Below, piece by piece: positions 55,618 to 63,245 of a stretch of DNA of 64,000 bases. Numbering within the stretch: the stretch's first letter is position 1; each line of letters starts with the position of its first letter. Both the position numbers and the translations under genes were made by a program. Below the pieces are notes generated by a model that saw only the letters and a list, made by a program, of their open reading frames with translations, was not told the origin of the DNA and searched no databases. This DNA is from DATFTE01 sp963802575 (GTDB lineage: Bacteria > Acidobacteriota > Terriglobia > Terriglobales > Acidobacteriaceae). The stretch covers positions 286,354-350,353 of the forward strand of contig CAWDJF010000009.1 in the NCBI GenBank assembly GCA_963802575.1. The letters run 5' to 3'.

Positions 55618-55674
55618 TTATATTGCGTGGAATGGGGATGTTGCTCTGTGGACATTCGTAGGTAATCCCCTACG

Positions 55675-55944
55675 CTAACCGATGAAGGAGCGTAGAGCCC
55701 CCAGGTAAACCCGAGCTGCTCTGACGGCCTTGGCCTCGCCTACCTCACCCTTAGCGTACTTCTCTAGCTCGGCTGCAGCGTAGATCACCCGAGGTAGTTC
55801 CGACTGTAGCCCGCTTTTTGGATCGCGGTCGTCTAGAGCGCGGCGCTGCTCATAGAGTTCGTAAGCGCGGCACTTGATTTCATCGTTGAGCGCCAGATCA
55901 AGGACTTGATCTGCACTGCCTGAGGCATGGGCTTCGGGTGTCAT
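55675..55944 (-). CDS. Small DUF2934-like protein
   Basis: The start MTPEAHASG (55944) has a strong AAAGGAGGT upstream and gives 89 aa. The segment NDEIKCRAYELYEQRR resembles the start of DUF2934 proteins, which are common in Acidobacteriota islands; the rest (LPRVIYAAAELEKYAKGE) is helical. It is cytoplasmic and its function is unknown. It lies 109 bp downstream of the cyclic-nucleotide-binding gene on the same strand. Confidence 0.7.
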   Translation of the reverse strand: MTPEAHASGSADQVLDLALNDEIKCRAYELYEQRRALDDRDPKSGLQSELPRVIYAAAELEKYAKGEVGEAKAVRAARVYLGALRSFIG

Positions 55945-56053
55945 GGGAAAGCTACCTCCTTTCGGAGTGAGCCGAGGAATCCACGGACGAATTGCCTCGG
56001 CGAAGGCTCCAAAAGCGTCAGCTTTTTCATTGCAGGCTCGCACCGGGCACACT

Positions 56054-56491
56054 TCAAGCGACTCCAGATTGCAGTCCGGATGGTCTCTCTTTGCACAGTA
56101 AGTCCTTCGTCACCTGGTCCGCGTGCGGAATCTTGGCGCTCAGAACTCTTAACAGCCCCCGGCAGAGTTCGGGGTACGTGCGCAACAAGGAGAGCAGGGC
56201 GTCAGTCGTTAGAAATCCCAGTTCGGCGTCGTCACTGACTGTGGCCGTCATACTGTAGGTGCCCTTGGTGAGAGTCGCGGGCAACCCAACCAGTGCGCCG
56301 GGACCATAGGTGCTGGCGAGCACCGCCGAGCCATCGACGCCGAAGTCCAGGCTAACCGTGCCTCTGAGCACGAGAAATACGCCAAGGGCCTTTTCCCCAC
56401 GCCGGAAAAGCACACTCGATCTAGGCTTACTGACTCTTTCGCAGTGCTGTTCGAGCGCTGCGTACAGATCGGAAGCGATGTAGCCTGCCAT
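56054..56491 (-). CDS. Stand-alone cyclic-nucleotide-binding domain protein
   Basis: The 145-aa protein is one cNMP-binding beta-barrel: SSVLFRRGEKALGVFLVLRGTV, then VDGSAVLASTYGPGALVGLPA (phosphate-binding cassette region), and LLSLLRTYPELCRGLLRVLS (final helices). The helix-turn-helix of Crp/Fnr proteins is absent; the frame stops after about 25 more residues and no other frame supplies it. It may sense redox or nucleotide state and act through a partner. A CRP-like site lies 137 bp upstream of its start. Confidence 0.85.
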   Translation of the reverse strand: MAGYIASDLYAALEQHCERVSKPRSSVLFRRGEKALGVFLVLRGTVSLDFGVDGSAVLASTYGPGALVGLPATLTKGTYSMTATVSDDAELGFLTTDALLSLLRTYPELCRGLLRVLSAKIPHADQVTKDLLCKERPSGLQSGVA

Positions 56492-56627
56492 CGGAAGCCT
56501 CCCTGACGGGCTAGTTTGAACGAGATTAGGATGAGCGTCTCACTCTTGCATATGATGTCCATCACCAATCGTCGTGACTGGGTCTCCTGGCCGAGAGGTT
56601 CTTGAGGCCGATCCTTAGCAAGCTATG

Positions 56628-56641
56628 GTGACGATCATCAC
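56628..56641 (+). promoter_or_regulatory. CRP/FNR-like site 1
   Basis: GTGACGATCATCAC, form GTGA-N6-TCAC, lies between the cyclic-nucleotide-binding gene and the ABM-like gene. It shares GTGACG-N3-ATCAC with two other sites in this stretch. Confidence 0.5.
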
Positions 56642-56669
56642 GGGTACCGTGATCGGAGTGGCAGGAATC

Positions 56670-56697
56670 AAAACTGGAGCGGCGATGGCCGCTCCAG
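56670..56697 (-). terminator. Intrinsic terminator of the ABM-like gene
   Basis: A perfect 10-bp stem CTGGAGCGGC/GCCGCTCCAG with a 4-nt loop (56674-56697) is followed on the minus strand by TTTTGATTCC, 29 bp after the ABM-like stop codon. Confidence 0.75.
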
Positions 56698-56725
56698 CCA
56701 GGGCTCTTGGGGGAGAGCTGCCGCC

Positions 56726-57049
56726 TTATGCCACCAGTGCTTTTTCGAAGTTCTCGCAAAGCCTGGTCTCGACGGTGTAGTACTTGAACGTGATCGGGGT
56801 GGTGAGATAGGGCTTCAAAATCGCCTCGACCTTCGGGAACCACTCGCGCTCATACATCTCTGCGTATTTCTTCTCGGTCCACAAGCTGATGGTGAGTGCC
56901 TTCTCGGTCTTGATCTCGGGGAAAAAGGGCAATACCTCCAAGAAGCCATTCTGCTTCTTCAGAATGGGCAGAACTTCGTTTTGGATGACCTTGATGAACT
57001 CGTCTTTCTTTTCCAGCTTCGGCACGAACTCCAGAATACGAGCAAACAT
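56726..57049 (-). CDS. ABM-like dimeric alpha/beta-barrel protein
   Basis: AAGGAGA precedes ATG 57049. The 107-aa product reads as one ferredoxin-like domain: FARILEFVPKLEKKDEFIKVI, LPILKKQNGFLEVLPF, and ALTISLWTEKKYAEMYEREWFP. This is the strand-helix plan of antibiotic-biosynthesis-monooxygenase-like proteins. Such domains can be heme-degrading, monooxygenase or purely structural; no residue here decides. Own promoter likely, as a palindrome lies about 105-123 bp upstream and a terminator follows. Confidence 0.75.
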   Translation of the reverse strand: MFARILEFVPKLEKKDEFIKVIQNEVLPILKKQNGFLEVLPFFPEIKTEKALTISLWTEKKYAEMYEREWFPKVEAILKPYLTTPITFKYYTVETRLCENFEKALVA

Positions 57050-57153
57050 ATTGATTCTCCTTTTTGTTTTTCGTCGGAGCCCGGAGCCGTCCCAGGTTGG
57101 ACGGGATTTCAGGGGGCTGAATTGCCTTTGGATTCCGCCACCGTATGCGAACA

Positions 57154-57172
57154 GTCACTGAATGTCAGTGAC
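57154..57172. promoter_or_regulatory. Perfect palindrome upstream of the ABM-like gene
   Basis: GTCACTGA-ATG-TCAGTGAC, an 8-bp inverted repeat with a 3-bp centre, lies 105 bp upstream of the ABM-like start. The surrounding 57050-57475 holds no supported gene. It may be an operator. Confidence 0.5.
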
Positions 57173-57475
57173 GCCTGACTGTCATCAATGTGATCGATTG
57201 GCCAAAAGGGCGTCGCGCCGCGCATCTCTCCCTTCGGCGGATTCTCGCTGACATTTCCCTCTAGAATCCCTGCGCAACGGATTCTCCTTGTGATCCAATC
57301 GGTAACACCGGACCATGTAGGACGAACAAATGACAATCAAGAGGATTATCTCGACATAGAAGATCGTTGGCATGGTGCACCACCCAATTCCATGATTGAA
57401 GTTGCATGATCATCTTAGGAAACATTCCGTTGTGCCCGGCCATCTTGCAGAACGCTGAAATCTGGGTCTCCCAAA

Positions 57476-57973
57476 TCAAGCTGACTTTCGCGTGGTCAGC
57501 ACGGCCGCAATTTCTCCGATAATTTCTTCTACTTGCTGGGATGAATCGAGAGCCAACACCTTCTGTCCGGGCTCGGGTGATGCTTGCCATCCGATGGATG
57601 ATTCGGAGGACCTCACGTCCGCCGAGCGATCAAAGACCGCCTCGCGGTCAGTCGCACGGGGCGGCTCCAGACAGACGATCTTAATTAGCCGGGAAATTGT
57701 AGAGAGCCGCCTTAGCTCTTTGCCTGTCAACATTGGGCAGGAGACCACTACATCGCGCCATTCATAAATCCAGAACTCTATAGCGGCCGATAGGTGGTGG
57801 ATGCGCGGCTCTGGCTCCGCAGTAGCCGACGACGTGCTGCTTCGCAGCAGGCCGGAATCGCTGGGATGCCGACAATTCTCCGCATCGACAAATTCCCAAC
57901 CTAAGGTCTCTGCGAGCAGTTTGCCTGCGGTGTTCCTGCCCGATTCTGTGGTCCCGGTAATGATGAAAACCAC
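57476..57973 (-). CDS. Degenerate P-loop kinase-like protein (gluconokinase/adenylylsulfate-kinase-like)
   Basis: GTG 57973 lies 8 bp after AAGGGG; the product is 165 aa. The N-terminus follows the pattern of small-molecule kinases: VVFIITGTTESGRNTAGKLLAETLGWEFVDAEN. The Walker A, however, reads GTTESGRNTAG, with Arg and Asn in place of the Lys and Ser/Thr that bind ATP phosphates. Later WRDVVVSCPMLTGKELRRL and IVCLEPP match the lid and base-binding strands. It is probably a pseudokinase or uses an altered mode of binding. No close partner is evident; the 1-TM protein gene lies upstream on the same strand. Confidence 0.7.
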   Translation of the reverse strand: MVFIITGTTESGRNTAGKLLAETLGWEFVDAENCRHPSDSGLLRSSTSSATAEPEPRIHHLSAAIEFWIYEWRDVVVSCPMLTGKELRRLSTISRLIKIVCLEPPRATDREAVFDRSADVRSSESSIGWQASPEPGQKVLALDSSQQVEEIIGEIAAVLTTRKSA

Positions 57974-58007
57974 GCTGCTCACCCCCTTTGTGGAGGCACA
58001 AGAAAAC

Positions 58008-58178
58008 CTATTGTTCGCCAAGTAGAAATCCGGCAATTGCCAAGCCGAGAGTGATGACAGCCACCCAAGCAATCATCGGCGCTACCCACTCGCCGATGCA
58101 TATCTCATTTGCTGCGTGAGCGTTTCTCTTCGTTTTGGCCGTTTGCGCCTGCCCTTGAGAAGAGGAATTCTGATTCAT
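58008..58178 (-). CDS. Small single-helix membrane protein
   Basis: ATG 58178 (MNQNSSSQG) follows GAGAGGGTGATC. The 56-aa product has a polar N-terminus and one helix (about residues 31-53, WVAPMIAWVAVITLGLAIAG). It is 34 bp upstream of the degenerate kinase gene and may be cotranscribed with it. Function unknown. Confidence 0.6.
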   Translation of the reverse strand: MNQNSSSQGQAQTAKTKRNAHAANEICIGEWVAPMIAWVAVITLGLAIAGFLLGEQ

Positions 58179-58522
58179 GATCACCCTCTCTGACGAAGCG
58201 TCTTCTCCCAAGAGGAGAAACAAACCCGAGGCCGCAGGCGTTCGGCATCTCTTCGAATTGAAGTTGCCGATTCACACTCCGACTGACGGATTTGGGCGAC
58301 GGAGTAGACTAAACAAAAGCGGGAGGCAACCCTAGTGACGTACCTGCTTTGCGCTTGGATGAGTGGATAGTTTTCCAAGGCTGCGCTCCGGGGTTGTCGT
58401 GTCAACCGGATATGACGTCAGCCGCTCTGGCAGCGGCTTCGGCACGATATGGAAGAGGCTAAGAGAGCCGCTTGAACTAGTCATCCAGTTGATACTTATC
58501 CTCCACAAGTCACATGATTTCA

Positions 58523-58536
58523 GTGACGGCGATCAC
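58523..58536 (+). promoter_or_regulatory. CRP/FNR-like site 2
   Basis: GTGACGGCGATCAC, with flanking bases extending the symmetry (AGTGA-N6-TCACT), lies between divergent genes. Confidence 0.55.
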
Positions 58537-58691
58537 TCAGTTCGGTGATTTGGGTATGCGCCCAAAGTTAGAATTAACAGGCACGGAACGAAATGTTTGA
58601 TTGTCACGCTTGCATTGCATTTGTTCGAGTGTTGTTCCGCCGAGACTCTCGTTAACAGGCGGTCTCACCACTTTGCCAGAATTTCGGTCAA

Positions 58692-58717
58692 TGAGCGATA
58701 TCGTGATTTTTCGCCAG
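58692..58717 (+). repeat. 26-nt intergenic repeat, copy A
   Basis: TGAGCG-N7-GATTTTTCGCCAG, upstream of the TonB-like gene. Confidence 0.55.
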
Positions 58718-58745
58718 TTTACCTGTACTGTCGAACCGCTTGCCT

Positions 58746-58751
58746 TATAAT
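58746..58751 (+). promoter_or_regulatory. Consensus -10 box just before the start codon
   Basis: A perfect TATAAT ends 8 bp before ATG 58760, and no Shine-Dalgarno is visible. Transcription would begin at or very near the start codon, suggesting a leaderless mRNA. No good -35 is seen. Confidence 0.45.
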
Positions 58752-58759
58752 CACGTAAC

Positions 58760-59705
58760 ATGGCGCCGCAGTTGGCTGCGTTTCTGTTGATGTTTTCGAC
58801 CGCCGTGCAGGGCGGCTCGTCTGCACCTGGCACGGGCAACAAAGGTGCTTGCCCTCCGCCTCCAAAACCTGCCGTGACGATACCGAAGCGTGGCACGCCT
58901 GCGCCCCCCGGTGCCAGGCGTGCACTATCTCGGTGCCGTAACTATGCTGGTGTCGCTTAGCGACACAGGGAGCATCTGTGAAGTGGAGGTGCTGAAAGGC
59001 ATCGAAGAGGCGCTGGACAAACAAGCTGTTAGCGTAATACGGCAGCAGCCTTTTCAACCGATCCGACAGGATGGGAAACCAATTCCTGGTTTTATGACCA
59101 TCCAGCGCGATTTCTGGCGCGGAGACACGAGCGATACTTTGGTATCGCTGAATGCGGACGATGGCAAGGGCGAGGTTCCGCAGGACACAGAGTCATTTCC
59201 CGCAGTTGATGTCCGTTCCCTTATTGCCGCTGGGAAGGTGGATGGCAAGAGGTACCGGAACGAATACTTCGGCTTGTCCTTCACCGCTCCGGGTGCAGCG
59301 TTGACGGCCCCGTCCACAGTTGATGAACAGGGGAGAAACGTTCGGTTGGTTGACGCGGTAGCTGGCGCGCAGAAGCGTGAGGATATGTACACGATTTCGA
59401 TCCTCGCAGATCGCTCGCCGAACTATCCGCAGCTTTTGTCAAGAAGTGAGTATGTCACAACCATAACCACCCAACTAAAGCGAGAAGGCGCGAAGACGAC
59501 CCGTGACAACTTTCAGTACGTCATTTCGGGTGTTGAGTTTGTCGGTTCGATTCTGCAAGAGTCTGACGGGCCTACCACCTCCCACTTCAGGGGGATATTC
59601 AGTACGTTCATGAAGGGCTGCTTCCTGTCGCTTGATGTCGCTGCCACTAGTGAAGAGCGCGTTCTTGAAATCGCGTCGTCAATTGACTTCAAACACAACC
59701 AATAG
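58760..59705 (+). CDS. Exported TonB-C-terminal-like protein, frameshifted in a C-run
   Basis: ATG 58760 starts MAPQLAAFLLMFSTAVQG, a signal peptide or anchor, then a Pro-rich stretch (CPPPPKPAV). At the run of six C (58904-58909) the frame is lost; dropping one C gives TPAPPVPGVHYLGAVTMLV and continues to 59705. The next 55 residues (SDTGSICEVEVLKGIEEALDKQA, PFQPIRQDGKPIPG) match the TonB C-terminal fold. A further 190-residue domain (YFGLSFTAPGAAL) is of unknown type. The total is about 315 aa. The single homopolymer indel is probably a sequencing error. Confidence 0.7.
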
Positions 59706-59723
59706 CCGACTAGCTGCTGTTAT

Positions 59724-59748
59724 CAGGCGATTACACGTTTTGACCGCA
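59724..59748 (+). repeat. 25-bp direct repeat, left copy
   Basis: An exact 25-bp sequence (CAGGCGATTACACG...GACCGCA) is repeated in the same orientation at 60129-60153; the two copies flank the small membrane gene at 59802-60092. Confidence 0.8.
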
Positions 59749-59754
59749 GGTCGA

Positions 59755-59780
59755 TGAGCGCTATGGGGGTTTTTCAACAG
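59755..59780 (+). repeat. 26-nt intergenic repeat, copy B
   Basis: TGAGCG-N7-GGTTTTTCAACAG, 6 bp after the left 25-bp repeat. Confidence 0.45.
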
Positions 59781-59801
59781 TTGGGACGACCGGCGGTGCG
59801 C

Positions 59802-60092
59802 CTATGGGTACAGTACGTTGAGCCCGATGAACATCCAAACGATGGTCAGAATCAAGGCGGTCAGGTACGACGCCCGTAGGTAGCTGTCAGGGAAGAACGT
59901 GCGATGCGTGCGCCAAATGCGGAATTGATTGAATTCTCCGTGGGCGGATCTCCGAAGAGCCCAGATCGACAAAGAATACTGCTGTTCCACAGGCAAATGT
60001 TGATTAACTTGTTTGGTGATGCGATTCCAGACAAGCATCTCGATCAGTCCGCCGGAAAATAGTACACAAAGATAAACAGAGAGGCGAACCAT
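59802..60092 (-). CDS. Small two-helix membrane protein
   Basis: The 96-aa product starts MVRLSVYLCVLFSGG, a first helix (residues 3-20), and ends with a second (about 74-93, LTALILTIVWMFIGLNVLY). Between them lies a polar loop with QFRIWRTHRTFFPDS. Antiparallel to its neighbours and flanked by 25-bp direct repeats, it looks like an inserted cassette. Function unknown. Confidence 0.65.
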   Translation of the reverse strand: MVRLSVYLCVLFSGGLIEMLVWNRITKQVNQHLPVEQQYSLSIWALRRSAHGEFNQFRIWRTHRTFFPDSYLRASYLTALILTIVWMFIGLNVLYP

Positions 60093-60128
60093 TGTTAACC
60101 TGCGATTCTATCGCATGGTTTACGTAAG

Positions 60129-60153
60129 CAGGCGATTACACGTTTTGACCGCA
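60129..60153 (+). repeat. 25-bp direct repeat, right copy
   Basis: Exact copy of 59724-59748, followed closely by copy C of the 26-nt repeat. Confidence 0.8.
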
Positions 60154-60156
60154 TGA

Positions 60157-60182
60157 TGAGTGAAATCGAGATATTTCGGCAA
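60157..60182 (+). repeat. 26-nt intergenic repeat, copy C
   Basis: TGAGTG-N7-GATATTTCGGCAA, the most divergent copy, 3 bp after the right 25-bp repeat. Confidence 0.4.
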
Positions 60183-60344
60183 CCGCGCCATTGTTTCCGG
60201 TTGCCGACTACACGTCCAAGCATCACCGTGTAAACTTCCAGCTAGGGTCGCTCCATTCTGTTGAAGGGGTGAGAGGTACTCAGTAGCCCTGAAGTCTCCT
60301 CCCAGATTGGCGGCGCTGCGTCGTCAAACAGTGACGGGAAGAAA

Positions 60345-61004
60345 ATGCAACACTCAATCATATCGGTCGTCGGGTGCTTGATGTTATGCGCCTTGGTGTA
60401 CCCGCAGGATCAGCCACGGGAATTGCGGGGCGATGGCCACTTGCTCGGCGAAACTGCCGAGCAGTTCTTCTCCGAAGGTTTTGTCGGGGATATGCTACGA
60501 GCATGCCAGGCAAGCGACTGGAAAAGTGTGTCCAAGAACGTGGGCCATATGTCTAAGACCAACGCAAAGGACTATTGCGCGAAAGAGAAGCTCGCCAAGC
60601 AGCAAGCAAGCAGCGGGACACGTCTGGAATACAATGGCCGCGGTGACGAGGAGACGATGAGGGCAGATACGTTTACCTTCGACAACGGCCATTTGGTTAA
60701 GATCAACATGGCGTATATTGCCCCGGTCGCGAACATTGAAGGATTCCATCCGAAGTCTTATAGTGAGCTCTTCGCCGGATTGCAGGAGGCCTACGGACCA
60801 CCGTCGAAAAGCTACAGCGAACCGATACAAAACGCTTATGGCGTAAACTACGAGGCGCCGCGCGCCGTGTGGATGGGCAATCACGACATAATCAGCATCA
60901 TCGAGGAGCCGGGCAAGGACGGACGGACGAAAATAATTGCGGAAACACTGGCAGAATACAATCGCTCAGCACAGGCACCAAAGACCCCGAATCCTCTGCG
61001 ATAA
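60345..61004 (+). CDS. Secreted protein of unknown function
   Basis: GGGAAGAAA precedes ATG 60345. The 219-aa product has a signal peptide (SVVGCLMLCALVYPQ), then a helical part (ETAEQFFSEGFVGDMLRAC) and a mixed part containing YNGRGDEETMRADTFTFDNG, LFAGLQEAYGPPSKSY and RAVWMGNHDIISIIEEP. The last two recall small domains that compare sequence-encoded loads in other acidobacterial secreted proteins, but I do not recognise a family. Four Cys might form disulfides. Confidence 0.7.
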   Translation: MQHSIISVVGCLMLCALVYPQDQPRELRGDGHLLGETAEQFFSEGFVGDMLRACQASDWKSVSKNVGHMSKTNAKDYCAKEKLAKQQASSGTRLEYNGRGDEETMRADTFTFDNGHLVKINMAYIAPVANIEGFHPKSYSELFAGLQEAYGPPSKSYSEPIQNAYGVNYEAPRAVWMGNHDIISIIEEPGKDGRTKIIAETLAEYNRSAQAPKTPNPLR

Positions 61005-61126
61005 CCAAGAGCTCCTTTTCCCAGGTACGGGCAAGCCGGAAAAACTGTTGTAAACAGACGTGTCTATTGAAAAACCTCGAGTGTGCAGTGTGCTTTTCTC
61101 TGTTACTGCCTGCATGGCGGGGGTTT

Positions 61127-61152
61127 TGAGCGTAACCGCGATTTTTCGCCAG
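61127..61152 (+). repeat. 26-nt intergenic repeat, copy D
   Basis: TGAGCG-N7-GATTTTTCGCCAG; its 6+13 conserved bases are identical to those of copy A. Confidence 0.55.
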
Positions 61153-61361
61153 CCAAGATGCTCGGCTGCAATCTGGGCAGAATCGGCCTCCCCGAAGCCG
61201 CCCACCATCGTTCACCCTTTCTAAGGTGTCGGCCACGCACTCGAAGGCGTCTGGCAGAACTGAGCAATTTTGACCAGACAGAGATTCTCTAGTTCTGTAC
61301 GATATCGTACTCTCCGTCTCTCGGGCCGACTATTCATTGGAAATCGTTAGGGGGGTGCGTT

Positions 61362-61679
61362 GTGCGTTGTACATCATGCGAGTCGAGCAATCAGGCGGAG
61401 TTCATCACCGAAATGATGATGCATTTCAAAGGTCTCGAGAACATTGATAAGCCCGGAGTCTTGGCATTCCCGACAGTTTTGGTTTGCTTGGATTGCGGAT
61501 TTTCGCGTTTTACCACCACGGAAGCCGACTTGGCGCTCCTTGCAAGACGCGATAGGGTGACCGAGGCGTCAACCCAGCATGGGAGTGTTGGCGCGCCGCG
61601 AGATAAGGTGAATGGTCGTTCGTCTATGCGCTACTTACAAAAGCTTTCCCTGAATAGCCGCTTCCAGAGCGGTCAATAG
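61362..61679 (+). CDS. Zn-ribbon protein of unknown function
   Basis: GTG 61362 follows a GGGGGG run. The 105-aa product has two Cys pairs, CTSCESSNQAEF and CLDCGFSRF, spaced to bind zinc, with IDKPGVLAFPTVLVCLDCG between and around them. Short proteins with this plan are frequent in Acidobacteriota. Its 3' end overlaps the convergent receiver gene by 45 bp. Confidence 0.72.
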   Translation: MRCTSCESSNQAEFITEMMMHFKGLENIDKPGVLAFPTVLVCLDCGFSRFTTTEADLALLARRDRVTEASTQHGSVGAPRDKVNGRSSMRYLQKLSLNSRFQSGQ

Positions 61680-62015
61680 ATCGGTTGAGGCCCTTGCCTT
61701 CACAACGTAGCCCCATGCGCCCAAGCGGATAGCTTCTTTCATCACGTCAGGGGAAGACTCCTGAGTCACGAAGATTATCTTGGATTCCGGGGCAAGTTTG
61801 CGAATCTGGCGGGCGGCCTCGATTCCATTCAGTGTTGGAAGTCCGATGTCGAGGAGAATCACATCGGGTTTCAGTTCTTCCGCTTTCTGAACTGCTTCCA
61901 ATCCATCTGCCACTTCGCATATGACCTGCAAGTCTGCCCGTTGTCCCAGTGTCGAGCGGATAAATTGCCGAAACAGCGCGAAATCTTCTACAACGAGAAT
62001 GCGGATGGATGACAT
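61635..62015 (-). CDS. Stand-alone response regulator receiver domain 1
   Basis: The start MGITHHF lies further upstream, but MSSIRILVVEDF at 62015 is the natural start (126 aa). It is a single REC domain: acidic pair in VVEDF, phospho-Asp in DVILLDIGLP, Thr in IIFVTQE, Lys in GYVVKARAS. There is no output domain. It is a paralogue of the receiver in the gene at 62526-63245 (LDIGLPTxNGxEAARxIRK). The cognate kinase is not in the window. Confidence 0.88.
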   Translation of the reverse strand: MSSIRILVVEDFALFRQFIRSTLGQRADLQVICEVADGLEAVQKAEELKPDVILLDIGLPTLNGIEAARQIRKLAPESKIIFVTQESSPDVMKEAIRLGAWGYVVKARASTDLLTALEAAIQGKLL

Positions 62016-62219
62016 GACGAAATCCGGCTTTCCCGGCCGAATATCACTCGAAGTGAAGTGGTGAGTGATGCCCACCCTACGCGTGCGGACCCGCGTGTCT
62101 GAAATTTAGATTCTTCGCTTTTGTGAAGATGCTGACTACTGGCATTTGTGACGCTCAGCGACCGTCGAATCGAAATAATCCACTCGAAACGGCCAGGCGG
62201 ACCGTAGGATCCGATCAGC

Positions 62220-62411
62220 TTATTTTCGAGGCGAATCTGTGTCGAGGAGGGTCAATGATGACCACGGGATGCTGCTGAGGCGTAGTTCCTTGCCAATTAG
62301 CTGTACTTCAACACATTGGAGATCGCGGTCAATGCTGTACACAACAAATGTGCCCTTCTGGCCTAGGGCTGCTACTCGGTCACCAATCGTTGGTATCCGG
62401 TTCTTTGCCAT
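62220..62411 (-). CDS. Small conserved protein of unknown function
   Basis: The 63-aa product starts MAKNRIPTIGDRVAALGQKGTF and continues VVYSIDRDLQCVEVQLIG, then LSSIPWSSLTLLD. It looks like a small beta-barrel (SH3-like) protein. The ribosome-binding site is weak. It lies between the two receiver genes on the same strand. Confidence 0.6.
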   Translation of the reverse strand: MAKNRIPTIGDRVAALGQKGTFVVYSIDRDLQCVEVQLIGKELRLSSIPWSSLTLLDTDSPRK

Positions 62412-62525
62412 GCTCGATCAGTTTCCCGTGGGTGGAGACGAGTGTAATGGTTTCATAACAATGTCGGCTCCCAGGCCCGAGTAGATTTTAGACGCGCAAA
62501 CCAACCGTAAAGGATGAAGACTTCG

Positions 62526-63245
62526 TTATCTTGTGATCGTGGGAACTTGGTTAGCCATCAGAATGCTAGAAACAGTCAGCTTCACACATCTGTGGCAGTG
62601 GCACTCATATGTGCCATCGCCCGGACTCGCGGTATGGCCGCACTGGTTGCAAATGTACCTGCCGTCCACATGAGCGACCATCGGGCTGAACTCATGACCC
62701 GATACGCAATAGCAGCATCGCACTGTTGTTTCCATCGGTGATCCTTCGGTGGCGAACCCGTGGAGGGTAATGTCTAAGGCTGAGCTTGCGAATGCTTGGT
62801 CACTGCAAGAACCCGTGACCCCGCCACTAACAAATTGCCTCCCCCGTCGAACCTCATCCACAGCCAGCAGCAGTTCGGTTCCGGCACGTGTCTTAACAAC
62901 GTAGCCCTGAGCTCCCAGCCTGAGAGCTTCTTGGACTACATCGGCATCAGACTCTCGGCTCAGAAAGACTACTTTGGATTCGGGGCAAACCTTACGGATG
63001 CGTCGAGCGGCTTCGAGTCCATTGATTGTTGGAAGCCCGATGTCGAGCACGATTAGATCGGGTTGCAGATCTTCGGCCTTCTGAACCCCTTCTAACCCGT
63101 CTGAAGCCTCACCGATGACCTGCAATTCAGGACTGTTTCGTAGGATCGAACAGACGTACTGACGAAATGGATCGAAATCCTCGACCACGAGGACTCGGAC
63201 CGATGAAACGCTACCGCTACCGTCGGCGCGAGACGAGGTAGACAT
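62526..63245 (-). CDS. Receiver domain fused to a C-terminal zinc ribbon
   Basis: The start MSTSSRADGSGS (63245) gives 239 aa. The REC domain (residues about 15-135) has VVEDFDPFRQY, phospho-Asp in DLIVLDIGLPT, LSRESDAD and the Lys in YVVKTRAGTE. After a linker, residues from about 170 read METTVRCCYCVSGHEF, YICNQCGHTAS, and YECHCHRCV: three Cys pairs of a zinc ribbon. Such ribbons normally occur as separate small proteins; an internal ATG at the METTV segment might also start one. It may bind nucleic acid or protein on phosphorylation. A CRP-like site lies 130 bp upstream. Confidence 0.82.
   Translation of the reverse strand: MSTSSRADGSGSVSSVRVLVVEDFDPFRQYVCSILRNSPELQVIGEASDGLEGVQKAEDLQPDLIVLDIGLPTINGLEAARRIRKVCPESKVVFLSRESDADVVQEALRLGAQGYVVKTRAGTELLLAVDEVRRGRQFVSGGVTGSCSDQAFASSALDITLHGFATEGSPMETTVRCCYCVSGHEFSPMVAHVDGRYICNQCGHTASPGDGTYECHCHRCVKLTVSSILMANQVPTITR

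Larger units (their letters stand above)
54099..55630 (-). mobile_element. IS110-family insertion sequence of IS1111 layout
   Basis: One DEDD transposase gene is flanked by a short 5' noncoding end and a long 3' noncoding end. TATAAAAAGG occurs at 54110-54119 and inverted at 55613-55622, bracketing about 1.5 kb, the usual size; such subterminal inverted repeats mark the IS1111 group. The left limit is set at 54099 because the 15 bases from there recur at 63986-64000. The right limit is approximate. Confidence 0.7.
58179..58745. other. Divergent intergenic region
   Basis: About 570 bp between the small membrane protein and the TonB-like gene. It holds a CRP-like site and a copy of the 26-nt intergenic repeat. 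No gene seen. Confidence 0.4.

Noticed and set aside
56624..56779. 51-aa hydrophobic frame on the plus strand (MVTIITGTVIGVAG)
   Set aside because: Overlaps a terminator and the antisense of the ABM-like gene; no ribosome-binding site.
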